Assembly (NCBI GenBank): GCA_937899265.1
Contig: CALBPV010000093.1
Location: 1-10,882, forward strand
Length of the DNA: 10,882 bases
From: an uncultured Bacteroidales bacterium
GTDB lineage: Bacteria; Bacteroidota; Bacteroidia; Bacteroidales; UBA3663
Direction: 5' to 3'
Below are positions 1-6,976 of this stretch, one piece after another. The position numbers and the translations under genes were made by a program. Position 1 is the stretch's first letter, and each line of letters begins with the position of its first letter. Below the pieces are notes generated by a model that was given only the letters and a program-made list of their open reading frames with translations, made no database searches and was not told the DNA's origin.

Positions 1-384
1 CTCATTGTTACGGGTGTAGCCTCCTGGCGCATCATCCTCAGCTGTTTTGCAGGCGGCGCTCTGATGAGTGCCCTGATTTGGGCTTTTGCCGACAATGCTC
101 CCACCGTAGCCCAGCAGCTCTGCCTCGGCGGCTTTGCTTTTGCTGCTGTCTTCATGGCTACCGACCCCGTCACCGCTGCCCGCACCAATACGGGTAAGTG
201 GATTTACGGTTGCTTTGTGGGTGTCATGGCCATCGTCATCCGTATGTTCAACACAGGTTATCCCGAAGGCGCTATGCTCGCTGTCCTTCTCGGCAATGCC
301 GTTGCTCCCCTTATCGACTACTGTGTCATACAGGCCAATGTCAACAGCCGTGCCAAGCGTGCCGCCCGGGTTGCTAACGCTTAA
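1..384 (+). CDS. nqrB: NqrB, Na+-translocating NADH:quinone reductase subunit B (3' end only)
   Basis: The open frame runs in from the window edge and gives the last 127 residues; the start is outside. NqrB is the large membrane subunit of Na+-NQR. It carries a covalent FMN and takes part in quinone binding and sodium transfer in the inner membrane. The visible part shows three hydrophobic helices and NqrB-like stretches: FMATDPVTAART, NTGKWIYG, and GYPEGAMLAVLLGNAVAPLIDY, the last split here as GYPEGAMLAV followed by LLGNAVAPLIDY. The family is usually about 400 residues, so roughly the first two thirds, including the FMN-attachment threonine, are not visible. The start codon at base 64 is only an internal methionine. 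The gene is followed after 19 bases by nqrC on the same strand, the usual nqrABCDEF order. The identification is firm from both sequence and neighbours. Confidence 0.95.
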   Translation, partial: LIVTGVASWRIILSCFAGGALMSALIWAFADNAPTVAQQLCLGGFAFAAVFMATDPVTAARTNTGKWIYGCFVGVMAIVIRMFNTGYPEGAMLAVLLGNAVAPLIDYCVIQANVNSRAKRAARVANA

Positions 385-403
385 TTAAGAAAGGAACCAA
401 GTT

Positions 404-1129
404 ATGAATCGCAACAGCAATTCCTACACAGTCATCTACGCTACCGTACTCACGGTCATCGTAGCCGTTCTGCTCGCGCTCGCAGCCCTCGGTCTCAAGG
501 ACCAGCAGAAGAAGAACACCGACAACGAGAAGAAGATGCAGGTGCTTGCAGCTGTAGCTTCCCATCTCGACCGGGTGCCCGACCTCCAGAACGCAGGTGA
601 GATTTGGGCTTCGCTCAACATGGACGACAACAAGTTCACCGTCAACCCCAAGGGACAGGTTCTCGAGGGCGTGGATCCATTCGAGATTGACTCCAAGAGC
701 CAGTTCTCCCAAGGCAAAGTCATCGACAGCGCCCAACTCCCCGTCTTCAAGGCTGTCATCGGCAACAAGGAATATTACATCCTCGCACTCTATGGCAACG
801 GCCTTTGGGACGTTATCTCAGGTTACGTTTCTGTGGAGGCCGACGGCAACACCCTCGCAGGTGCCACCTTCGACCACAAGGGCGAGACGGCAGGCCTCGG
901 TGCCAAAATCAAGGACGACCCCGCCTTTGCAGCCCAGTTCGCCGGCAAACATCTCTTCAAGGACGGACAGTTCACCTCTGTAGCCGTACTCAAGAAGGGC
1001 AAGACCTCCGAGGGCGACAAGGTGGATGCCATCACCGGTGCCACTATGACCTCCAACGGCGTGTCCGACATGATTAAGAATTCTCTCGAGGGATACCTCC
1101 CCTTCCTCCAATCTCTTCAAAACAAATAA
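404..1129 (+). CDS. nqrC: NqrC, covalent-FMN subunit of Na+-NQR
   Basis: This 241-residue subunit passes electrons within the sodium-pumping NADH:quinone oxidoreductase through a covalently bound FMN. One N-terminal membrane helix (about residues 8-31) anchors a soluble domain. The flavin-attachment motif is seen near the C-terminus as DAITGATMTS. By family precedent the threonine of GAT, residue 214 (bases 1043-1045), carries FMN through a phosphoester bond made by the flavin transferase ApbE; no apbE gene is in this window. A GETAGLGAK segment around residues 160-170 is also typical of these FMN-binding domains. The length fits the family. The start is preceded by AAGGAACC, a possible but, in this phylum, not decisive ribosome site. 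The gap to nqrD is only 3 bases, so the genes are almost certainly co-transcribed. Confidence 0.96.
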   Translation: MNRNSNSYTVIYATVLTVIVAVLLALAALGLKDQQKKNTDNEKKMQVLAAVASHLDRVPDLQNAGEIWASLNMDDNKFTVNPKGQVLEGVDPFEIDSKSQFSQGKVIDSAQLPVFKAVIGNKEYYILALYGNGLWDVISGYVSVEADGNTLAGATFDHKGETAGLGAKIKDDPAFAAQFAGKHLFKDGQFTSVAVLKKGKTSEGDKVDAITGATMTSNGVSDMIKNSLEGYLPFLQSLQNK

Positions 1130-1132
1130 TCT

Positions 1133-1756
1133 ATGGCAGCAGAAAAGAAACAAGGGGTATTCACAGGTCCCCTCTGGCAAAATAACCCGATTGTCGTACA
1201 GGTCCTCGGCATCTGCTCGAGCCTCGCTGTCACGACACAGGTCAAGCCCGCCCTCGTCATGGGTATCTCCCTGACTGTAGTGCTGGCTTTCAGCAACGTG
1301 TTCATTTCTCTCCTCCGCAACACCATCCCCAACCGCATCCGTATCATCGTGCAGTTGGTCGTTGTGGCTGCGCTGGTGATTTTGGTCAACGAAATTCTCA
1401 AGGCTTACGTCTTCGAAGTCTCCAAGCAACTTTCGGTCTATGTAGGTCTTATCATCACCAACTGTATCCTCATGGGTCGTCTCGAAGCCTTCGCCCTCGG
1501 CAACAAGCCCTGGCCCGCCTTCCTCGACGGTCTCGGAAACGGTCTCGGTTACGCCCTCATTCTCCTCATCGTCTCCGTACTCCGCGAGCTCCTCGGCTCC
1601 GGTACGCTCCTCGGCTACAATCTGCTCGGATGGGCCGAACAATATGGGTATATGAACTGCGGCTTCTTTGTCATGCCCGCTGCTGCGCTGATTATCATCG
1701 GCTGCATCATCTGGTATCAGCGTGCCAAGAATCCCGAACTCCAAGAACAAGCTTAA
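1133..1756 (+). CDS. nqrD: NqrD, membrane subunit of Na+-NQR
   Basis: This 207-residue integral membrane protein is one of the two homologous subunits (NqrD and NqrE) at the core of the sodium pump. Several hydrophobic helices are evident. Cys28, in GICSSLAVT, and Cys111, in LIITNCILMGRLEAFA, line up with the two NqrD cysteines (29 and 112 in Vibrio cholerae) that help hold an iron centre between NqrD and NqrE in the membrane. The NqrE partner cysteines are also present in the next gene. The N-terminal PLWQNNP segment is typical of the family. The length is normal, with no sign of damage. The gene starts 3 bases after the nqrC stop and ends 12 bases before nqrE. Confidence 0.96.
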   Translation: MAAEKKQGVFTGPLWQNNPIVVQVLGICSSLAVTTQVKPALVMGISLTVVLAFSNVFISLLRNTIPNRIRIIVQLVVVAALVILVNEILKAYVFEVSKQLSVYVGLIITNCILMGRLEAFALGNKPWPAFLDGLGNGLGYALILLIVSVLRELLGSGTLLGYNLLGWAEQYGYMNCGFFVMPAAALIIIGCIIWYQRAKNPELQEQA

Positions 1757-1768
1757 TCCCCTTTATCT

Positions 1769-2368
1769 ATGGAATACCTCAATATATTCATCAAGGCGGC
1801 GTTCATCGACAACATGATTTTCACGCTCTTCCTCGGCATGTGTTCGTTCCTTGCCGTGTCGAAGACCGTCAAGACAGCCGTAGGTCTCGGCGCTGCCGTC
1901 ACCTTCGTCCAGGTCATCACACTGCCTGTCAACTATTTGCTCAATAAGTACATACTGGCTCCCAATGCCATTGTCGAAGGGGTGGATCTCTCTTTCCTCA
2001 CCTTCATCATGTTCATTGCCGTCATCGCTGCCATCGTGCAGATTGTCGAGATGGTCGTCGAGAAGTTCTTCCCCGCCCTCTATGGTTCCCTCGGAATCTT
2101 CCTCCCCCTCATCGCCGTCAACTGCGCCATCCTCGGCGGTTCGCTGTTCATGCAGCAGAAGGAGTTCTCCAACGTCCTTCAGGCCATCGTCTATGCCCTC
2201 GGCACAGGCCTCGGATGGCTCTTCGCCATCGCATGTGTAGCCGCCATTCGTGAACGTCTTTCCTATTCCAACATTCCTGCTCCGCTCAAGGGACTCGGCA
2301 TCACCTTCATCGTGACCGGCCTCATGGCTATGGCCTTCCTTTGCTTCAGCGGCATTAAACTCGCATAA
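1769..2368 (+). CDS. nqrE: NqrE, membrane subunit of Na+-NQR
   Basis: This 199-residue hydrophobic protein is the paralogue and partner of NqrD. It starts MEYLNIFIKAAFIDNMIFT, close to the family's usual N-terminus, which supports the start chosen. Cys25 (LGMCSFLAVS) and Cys119 (IAVNCAILGG) correspond to the NqrE cysteines (26 and 120 in Vibrio cholerae) that share an iron centre with NqrD and relay electrons across the membrane between the NqrF and NqrC cofactors. The conserved VEKFFPALYGSLGIFLPLI region (about residues 97-115) and the AAIRERL segment near the C-terminal end are also family-like. The gene lies 12 bases after nqrD and 7 bases before nqrF. Confidence 0.96.
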   Translation: MEYLNIFIKAAFIDNMIFTLFLGMCSFLAVSKTVKTAVGLGAAVTFVQVITLPVNYLLNKYILAPNAIVEGVDLSFLTFIMFIAVIAAIVQIVEMVVEKFFPALYGSLGIFLPLIAVNCAILGGSLFMQQKEFSNVLQAIVYALGTGLGWLFAIACVAAIRERLSYSNIPAPLKGLGITFIVTGLMAMAFLCFSGIKLA

Positions 2369-2375
2369 AAACAGT

Positions 2376-3644
2376 ATGACATCGACTATTCTTACAGCTA
2401 TCGTTGTTTTCTTGGTCGTCATTCTCGTCCTCGTGGCACTCTTGCTCACGGTCAAGGCGAAACTGATGCCCGCAGGAAATGTGAAAATCACCGTCAACGG
2501 CGAACGTCAATTGGAAGCCGCTATAGGCACTACAGCCCTCAACGCTCTCCAGGCCAACAATATCTTCCTTTCCTCGGCCTGCGGCGGCGCCGCCAAGTGC
2601 GGCCAGTGCCGTTGCATCATCGAGGAGGGTGCCGGCGAAATCCTCCCCACCGAGAAAGTGTTCTTCTCGCGTAAGCAAATCAAGCAGCACTACCGTCTGG
2701 CATGCCAGTCGAAGGTGAAGCAAAATGCCGTCATCCGCGTCCCCGACGAAGTCTTCGGTGTCAAGGAGTGGGAGTGCACTGTCATCTCCAACAGCAACGT
2801 ATCTTCCTTCATCAAGGAGTTCAAGGTGGCTCTGCCTCCCGGCGAACACATGGACTTCATCCCCGGCTCATACGCCCAAATCAAGATTCCGAAGTACGAC
2901 TGCATCGACTACGACAAAGATTTCGACAAGGCGCTCATCGGCGACGAGTACATCGACTCGTGGAAGAAGTTCAACATCTTCTCCCTCAAGGCCCACAACC
3001 CCGAGGATACCGTCCGCGCCTACTCTATGGCCAACTACCCCGCCGAGGGCGACATCATCACCCTCACCGTTCGTATCGCCACCACGCCCTTCAAGCCCCG
3101 TCCGCAGGTCGGCTTCCAGGATGTGCCCACGGGCATCGCTTCGTCCTACATCTTCTCGCTCAAACCGGGCGACAAGGTCACGATGTCGGGTCCCTACGGT
3201 GACTTCCACCCCGTCTTCGACTCCAAGAAGGAAATGATTTGGATTGGCGGCGGTGCCGGTATGGCTCCCCTCCGCGCCCAGATTATGCACATGACCAAGA
3301 CACTCCACACCCGCGATCGCGAGATGCACTACTTCTATGGCGCACGCTCGCTCTCCGAAGCCTTCTTCCTCGAGGACTTCTGGGCACTCGAAAAGGAATA
3401 TCCCAACTTCCATTTCCACCTGGCTCTCGATCGGCCCGATCCCGTAGCCGACGAGAAGGGTGTCAAATACACTGCCGGCTTCGTGGCTCCCGTGTTGGGC
3501 GATACCTATCTCAAGCAGCACGAGGCTCCCGAGGACATCGAGTACTATCTCTGCGGTCCTCCGATGATGGCACAGACCGTGCTCGACCTGCTCGATTCGC
3601 TCGGTGTCGATCCCGAGAATATTCGCTTCGACAACTTCGGTTAA
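2376..3644 (+). CDS. nqrF: NqrF, NADH-oxidising 2Fe-2S/FAD subunit of Na+-NQR
   Basis: This 422-residue subunit is the electron entry point. It oxidises NADH and passes electrons from FAD to a 2Fe-2S cluster and on to the membrane subunits. A single N-terminal helix (about residues 5-26) anchors it. A ferredoxin domain follows, with the cluster motif CGGAAKCGQC. The ligands are Cys69, Cys75, Cys78 and Cys110, each offset by one from the Vibrio cholerae positions. The ferredoxin-reductase part has the FAD motif RAYSMANYP at residues 214-222, the NADH-site glycine motif GGGAGMAP at 291-298, YLCGPPMM around 391-398 and the terminal FDNFG. All cofactor residues I can judge are intact. It is the last gene of the operon; downstream lies the inverted heptamer-repeat region, then the convergent mrdA gene. 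Confidence 0.97.
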   Translation: MTSTILTAIVVFLVVILVLVALLLTVKAKLMPAGNVKITVNGERQLEAAIGTTALNALQANNIFLSSACGGAAKCGQCRCIIEEGAGEILPTEKVFFSRKQIKQHYRLACQSKVKQNAVIRVPDEVFGVKEWECTVISNSNVSSFIKEFKVALPPGEHMDFIPGSYAQIKIPKYDCIDYDKDFDKALIGDEYIDSWKKFNIFSLKAHNPEDTVRAYSMANYPAEGDIITLTVRIATTPFKPRPQVGFQDVPTGIASSYIFSLKPGDKVTMSGPYGDFHPVFDSKKEMIWIGGGAGMAPLRAQIMHMTKTLHTRDREMHYFYGARSLSEAFFLEDFWALEKEYPNFHFHLALDRPDPVADEKGVKYTAGFVAPVLGDTYLKQHEAPEDIEYYLCGPPMMAQTVLDLLDSLGVDPENIRFDNFG

Positions 3645-3650
3645 TTTAAC

Positions 3651-3697
3651 GGTCTAAGGTCGGTTAACCGTCTAAGGTCTAAGGTCTAAGGTCGGTT
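3651..3697 (+). repeat. Heptamer array 1, GGTCTAA units with interspersed GGTCGGTT
   Basis: Seven-base units GGTCTAA occur at 3651-3657, 3676-3682 and 3683-3689, with a variant CGTCTAA at 3669-3675. Each run ends in the same word AAGGTCGGTT, at 3656-3665 and again at 3688-3697. The two runs are joined by a perfect palindrome CGGTTAACCG at 3661-3670. The array begins 6 bases after the nqrF stop codon. It is non-coding on either strand as far as I can tell. Confidence 0.9.
3661..3670. repeat. Perfect 10-bp palindrome CGGTTAACCG
   Basis: The ten bases read the same on both strands and sit where the short and long runs of heptamer array 1 meet. It could be a protein-binding site or simply the trace of how the array was assembled. 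Nothing in the sequence decides between these. Confidence 0.6.
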
Positions 3698-3739
3698 CAC
3701 GGGTTATGGTTGAGCGCCTTTGACCTTTGACCTTTGACC
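3676..3739. terminator. Possible long hairpin between convergent operons, a candidate two-way terminator
   Basis: Bases 3676-3693 can pair with 3722-3739 over 18 positions with two T-T mismatches, leaving a 28-base loop. Further heptamer units in array 2 allow alternative registers of the same stem. The structure would form in RNA from either operon, and no gene separates nqrF from mrdA. There is no following U-run, so it is not a classical intrinsic terminator. The role as transcript end or insulator is inferred from position only. Confidence 0.4.
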
Positions 3740-3781
3740 TTTGACTTTTGACCTTTGACCTTTGACTTTTGACTTTTGACA
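3719..3781 (+). repeat. Heptamer array 2, nine tandem TTTGACY units
   Basis: Nine uninterrupted 7-base units fill 63 bases: TTTGACC at 3719, 3726, 3733, 3747 and 3754; TTTGACT at 3740, 3761 and 3768; and a last TTTGACA at 3775. Only the seventh base varies. Read on the minus strand the unit is GGTCAAA, differing by one base from the GGTCTAA unit of array 1. The two arrays are therefore an inverted pair. The block ends 16 bases before the mrdA stop codon. Confidence 0.95.
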
Positions 3782-3799
3782 GTCCTTTTTGGGGGGACT
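3781..3799. terminator. Small hairpin overlapping the mrdA stop codon
   Basis: AGTCC at 3781-3785 and GGACT at 3795-3799 are inverted copies around a 9-base T/G-rich loop; G-U pairs could extend the stem in the plus-strand transcript. The mrdA TAG stop (bases 3798-3800 on the minus strand) lies partly in the stem. No U-run follows on either strand, so terminator function is doubtful. Confidence 0.25.
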
Positions 3800-5660
3800 A
3801 TCGATAATTGTTGGCATCCATGAACTGCATGGTGTTGCCGTTGAGCATGGCCTCCTCGAGATACTGACGGCTCGGCGCTATGGAGCCCGTGAGATAGCGT
3901 TCCATCACCAGCGAACCGATGGGGACGCCGTAGGTGGCACCGAAACCTCCCTGTTCGACGAAGACGCAGATGGCAATTTGGGGGTCGTCCTTGGGTGCGA
4001 AGCCCATGAAGACGGAGTGGTCCTTGCCGTGTGGGTTCTGAGCCGTACCTGTCTTGCCGCAGACGGCGATGCCTTTCATGTCGAGGCTGGCCTTGCGGCA
4101 GGTGCCGCCGGTGACGGCATTGCGCATACCCTCGACGATGTAGTCGTACCACTTGGTGTCGATGAGGGTCTTGCGGCGGACGCTGAACGTGTCGGGAAGC
4201 AGCGTGTCCTGAATGGCATGAACCACGTGGGGGGTGTAGAAATAACCGCGATTGGCAATGGTGGCTCCGAGGTTGGCTATCTGCAAAGGTGTGGCCATGA
4301 TTTCGCCCTGACCGATGGAAATGGAAATGATATTGATGGTCTTCCAGGCTTCTGTCTTGAACGCTTTGTTGTAGAACTGATTATTGGGGATGAAACCGCG
4401 TTTCTCGTGAGGGATATCCACACCGAGAGGATAGCCGTAACCCATGGACACCATATAGTTTTTCCACTTTTCGAACGCTTCCTGAATGGTGGGATAGCGC
4501 TTGCGGTCGCCGAGGATGTTCATGAGCGTACCGCAGAAGTAGCCGTTGCAGGACGTGGCTATGGCGGGCACCAACGGCAGCGGCGACGGGTGTCCGTGAC
4601 ATCCCAGTTTGAAGCTGCCGAGGTGGAAGCCGTGATGACAGGGGAAGAGTGTCTGGGGCGTGATAGCCCCTTCCTGCAGGCCGATAAGTCCCTGTGTGGG
4701 CTTGAAGGTGGAGCCGGGCGGATAGGTTGCCGAGACAGCACGGTCGAAAAGCGGTTTGAACGGAGCCTTGTAAAGCTGGGCGTAGTTTTGGCCGCGCTGA
4801 CGACCCACGAGAAGACGAGGGTCGAAGGTGGGCGCAGAGACGGCACACAAGATTTCTCCCGTCTTGGGCTCGATGGCAACCACCGCGCCGACCTTGTTGA
4901 CCATGAGCGACTCGGCGTAGGCTTGTAAATCGGCATCGATGGAAAGGGTGAGGTTGCGGCCCGATACGGGCTGCACATCGAATGCCCCGTCGGCATAATG
5001 CCCCTGAACGCGTCCGTGGGCATCGCGATAGAGAATCTCTTTGCCCTTCACCCCGCGCAGACATTCCTCGTAGGAACGCTCGACACCGAGATCTCCCACA
5101 TAGTCTCCGCGCTTGTAATAGGGGTCTTTTTCAATCTCCTTGGGCGAGACTTCGCGTATATTGCCGAGAATGAGGGGTGCCACGGGTATTTTGTACTGTC
5201 GGATGGTGCGGGGTTGGATTTCAAAACCCTGATAACGGTAGAGACGTTCCTGCAAGAGTCCGTAGTCAAAGCCGGAGAGCTGGGAAATGAAAGTCTGTTG
5301 GGTATAGGAAGAATAGCCGCGTGTGGTGCGCACTTTCAGCATTCGGGCCTCGAAAGCCTCCCGGGTGAGGCCGAGTGTCTCACAAAAATCAAGGGTGTCG
5401 AGATTTTTGACCTTGCGCATCGTGACCACAAGGTCGTAGGCCGGTTCGTTATCGACGAGGAGCTTTCCGTTACGGTCGTAAATGAGTCCGCGCGAGGGAT
5501 AGACCACCCGCGTGTAGAATGCATTATCGACTGACTTCTGCTGCCATACGTCATCGAGCACCTGCAGCTGGAAAAGACGAACAATGTATATGAGAAGGAT
5601 TAGGACAACCAACCCTCCGATGACGAACCGACGTTTCTCGAGTTGATAGTCGTGTTGCAT
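3798..5660 (-). CDS. mrdA: Penicillin-binding protein 2, elongasome transpeptidase
   Basis: This 620-residue class B penicillin-binding protein cross-links new peptidoglycan along the cell length as part of the MreB/RodA elongation complex. It has a short cytoplasmic N-terminus, one membrane helix (about residues 12-30), a pedestal domain opening with the typical SRGLIYDRNG (residues 56-65), and a transpeptidase domain. The three active-site motifs are present: STFK at 317-320 (acylated Ser317), SCN at 370-372 and KTGTA at 536-540. The length is normal for PBP2. Its start is 6 bases beyond the mreD stop, so the two are translated from one message. The group's usual next gene, rodA, is absent: the gene ends in TAG and is followed directly by the heptamer repeats and the convergent nqrF. 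Confidence 0.95.
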   Translation of the reverse strand: MQHDYQLEKRRFVIGGLVVLILLIYIVRLFQLQVLDDVWQQKSVDNAFYTRVVYPSRGLIYDRNGKLLVDNEPAYDLVVTMRKVKNLDTLDFCETLGLTREAFEARMLKVRTTRGYSSYTQQTFISQLSGFDYGLLQERLYRYQGFEIQPRTIRQYKIPVAPLILGNIREVSPKEIEKDPYYKRGDYVGDLGVERSYEECLRGVKGKEILYRDAHGRVQGHYADGAFDVQPVSGRNLTLSIDADLQAYAESLMVNKVGAVVAIEPKTGEILCAVSAPTFDPRLLVGRQRGQNYAQLYKAPFKPLFDRAVSATYPPGSTFKPTQGLIGLQEGAITPQTLFPCHHGFHLGSFKLGCHGHPSPLPLVPAIATSCNGYFCGTLMNILGDRKRYPTIQEAFEKWKNYMVSMGYGYPLGVDIPHEKRGFIPNNQFYNKAFKTEAWKTINIISISIGQGEIMATPLQIANLGATIANRGYFYTPHVVHAIQDTLLPDTFSVRRKTLIDTKWYDYIVEGMRNAVTGGTCRKASLDMKGIAVCGKTGTAQNPHGKDHSVFMGFAPKDDPQIAICVFVEQGGFGATYGVPIGSLVMERYLTGSIAPSRQYLEEAMLNGNTMQFMDANNYR

Positions 5661-5666
5661 GGTGAA

Positions 5667-6158
5667 TCAATTCCTTTGTAAAACTTCCAACGACAACGAT
5701 ATGACGAAGGTGAGAATGAGAGAAACAAAGATTTTGAGGAGCAGCACTGTAGGTTGGAAGAGAGAGAAAGACTCCAGGCCATAGAGCACAACGACATGGA
5801 GGATAATGAGAGCCAACAGATACCTGGCGAATACAGAGAATCCGGGACGATAGATGCCGGGCACTCCGGCTTTGAAATCTTCGGAATCGACAAACAGGCG
5901 GAGCAGGGGCTCGCGTAGCCACATCGTGGTAGCACCCGTGAAAGCATGCATTCCCGGCGTATTGCAGAAGATATCAATCACCAGTCCTGTCAGGAAACCT
6001 ACAAACACCTGAAGGGAACGGTTCATCTCTACGGGCAACTTGGCCAATGTATAGACGTAAACCATAGCCACACCGCCCCAGATGCTGAGATGATTGAACA
6101 CCAGCACCTGAACAACGACAGCGACAATCAGCCAGAGGAAAGAGAAGACGTAGGTCAT
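5667..6158 (-). CDS. mreD: MreD, rod-shape-determining membrane protein
   Basis: This 163-residue, highly hydrophobic protein has about five predicted membrane helices. They include an N-terminal one (about residues 4-21), one around PVEMNRSLQVFVGFLTGLVID (split: PVEMNRSLQV, then FVGFLTGLVID) and two near the C-terminus. MreD is poorly conserved in sequence, so the call rests on size, helix pattern, the GLVIDIF segment and position between mreC and mrdA. It works with MreC and RodA/PBP2 to place wall synthesis along the rod. Its start codon overlaps the mreC stop in an ATGA, suggesting translational coupling. Confidence 0.88.
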   Translation of the reverse strand: MTYVFSFLWLIVAVVVQVLVFNHLSIWGGVAMVYVYTLAKLPVEMNRSLQVFVGFLTGLVIDIFCNTPGMHAFTGATTMWLREPLLRLFVDSEDFKAGVPGIYRPGFSVFARYLLALIILHVVVLYGLESFSLFQPTVLLLKIFVSLILTFVISLSLEVLQRN

Positions 6159-6976
6159 TGATTTTCGAGTTTGTTAAGTTCTTCCTGTTTGTCGTTGTGA
6201 ATCACATACACATTGCCGAGGCGATTGAAGTCCGTAAAGAGCTTGACACGGAGGACGAGGAAGTTGTCGTCATCACGGTCAAGGGCTTCAGTGACAGTAC
6301 CCACGGGCAGTCCTTTGGGGAACGAACCCGAGTAGCCGGAAGTCACGACCGTATCGCCCGGAGCGTACTGAACCGAACGGGGCAGGTCGGCCAATGTGGC
6401 GTATTCACAACTCTTGCCGTCCCACACCAATGAACCGAAGGATTCGTAATCCTTGAGTTTCACCGAGATACGTAGTTTGGGATTAAGCAACGAAATCACC
6501 AAAGCGTAGTGGTCGCTCACCGCAGCCACAATACCTACAACGCCATTGTGGTCGGCCACACCGAGATTGACCTTCACCGAGTCGAGACGTCCGCGGTCGA
6601 GCGTGATATAATTCTCGGCTTGGGCGATGCTGTTGCCCACCACGTGCGCTATTGAAAAGTGATATTGCGACGAGGTATCGACGGGTTGCAATCGCTGATC
6701 TTCGTACTGGGCAATCATGGAGCGCAGACGTTGGTTTTCGGATTCCAGCACACCCATGCTGCGAAGCAATTCCTCATTGGTCTCGCGAAGTCCGAAATAT
6801 CCCCGGAACATACTCATCGACTCATAGAGCGAACCGACAACCTGATTGGCACTGCCCATCCACAGGGAACGGTGATAAGGGTTGCCTTGACTGAGCAGGA
6901 TGACACTTGCTGCAGCCAAGACAAGCCATGTAAGGAAAGCGCTGTTGCGTTGAAGGAAACGGAAAAGCGAATACAT
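6155..6976 (-). CDS. mreC: MreC, rod-shape-determining periplasmic scaffold
   Basis: This 273-residue protein has a short cytoplasmic tail, one membrane helix (about residues 13-30), a likely coiled coil (about 60-95, rich in E, L and R, such as NEELLRSMGVLESENQRL) and a beta-rich periplasmic domain. The segment TSGYSGSFPKGLPVG in the second half is highly characteristic of MreC, as is NGVVGIVAAVSDHYALV earlier. MreC forms assemblies that link cytoplasmic MreB filaments to PBP2 and stimulate its activity. The start codon lies immediately after the mreB stop with no spacer, and the stop overlaps mreD by 4 bases, so expression is tightly coupled. Confidence 0.94.
   Translation of the reverse strand: MYSLFRFLQRNSAFLTWLVLAAASVILLSQGNPYHRSLWMGSANQVVGSLYESMSMFRGYFGLRETNEELLRSMGVLESENQRLRSMIAQYEDQRLQPVDTSSQYHFSIAHVVGNSIAQAENYITLDRGRLDSVKVNLGVADHNGVVGIVAAVSDHYALVISLLNPKLRISVKLKDYESFGSLVWDGKSCEYATLADLPRSVQYAPGDTVVTSGYSGSFPKGLPVGTVTEALDRDDDNFLVLRVKLFTDFNRLGNVYVIHNDKQEELNKLENQ

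Noticed and set aside
818..1750. A 310-codon open frame on the minus strand opposite nqrC and nqrD
   Set aside because: Highly acidic low-complexity protein (E, D, G, H) that mirrors codons of the two membrane-protein genes; a shadow frame.
3719..3781. CRISPR-like array
   Set aside because: Units are 7 bases and directly tandem with no spacers, and no cas gene is nearby.
3775..3781. A TTGACA promoter element in the last heptamer unit
   Set aside because: It is part of a tandem repeat, there is no matching downstream box, and it points into the 3' end of a convergent gene.
3697..4152. Minus-strand frame ending in a lysine/serine-rich repeat protein tail across the heptamer array
   Set aside because: The repeated KSKVKGQ pattern only reflects the 7-bp DNA repeat read in frames of three. 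The rest overlaps mrdA in another frame.
3789..4928. A 379-codon open frame on the plus strand opposite mrdA
   Set aside because: Antisense shadow of the PBP2 gene. No domain is recognisable, and it begins in the repeat-adjacent hairpin with no sign of its own promoter.
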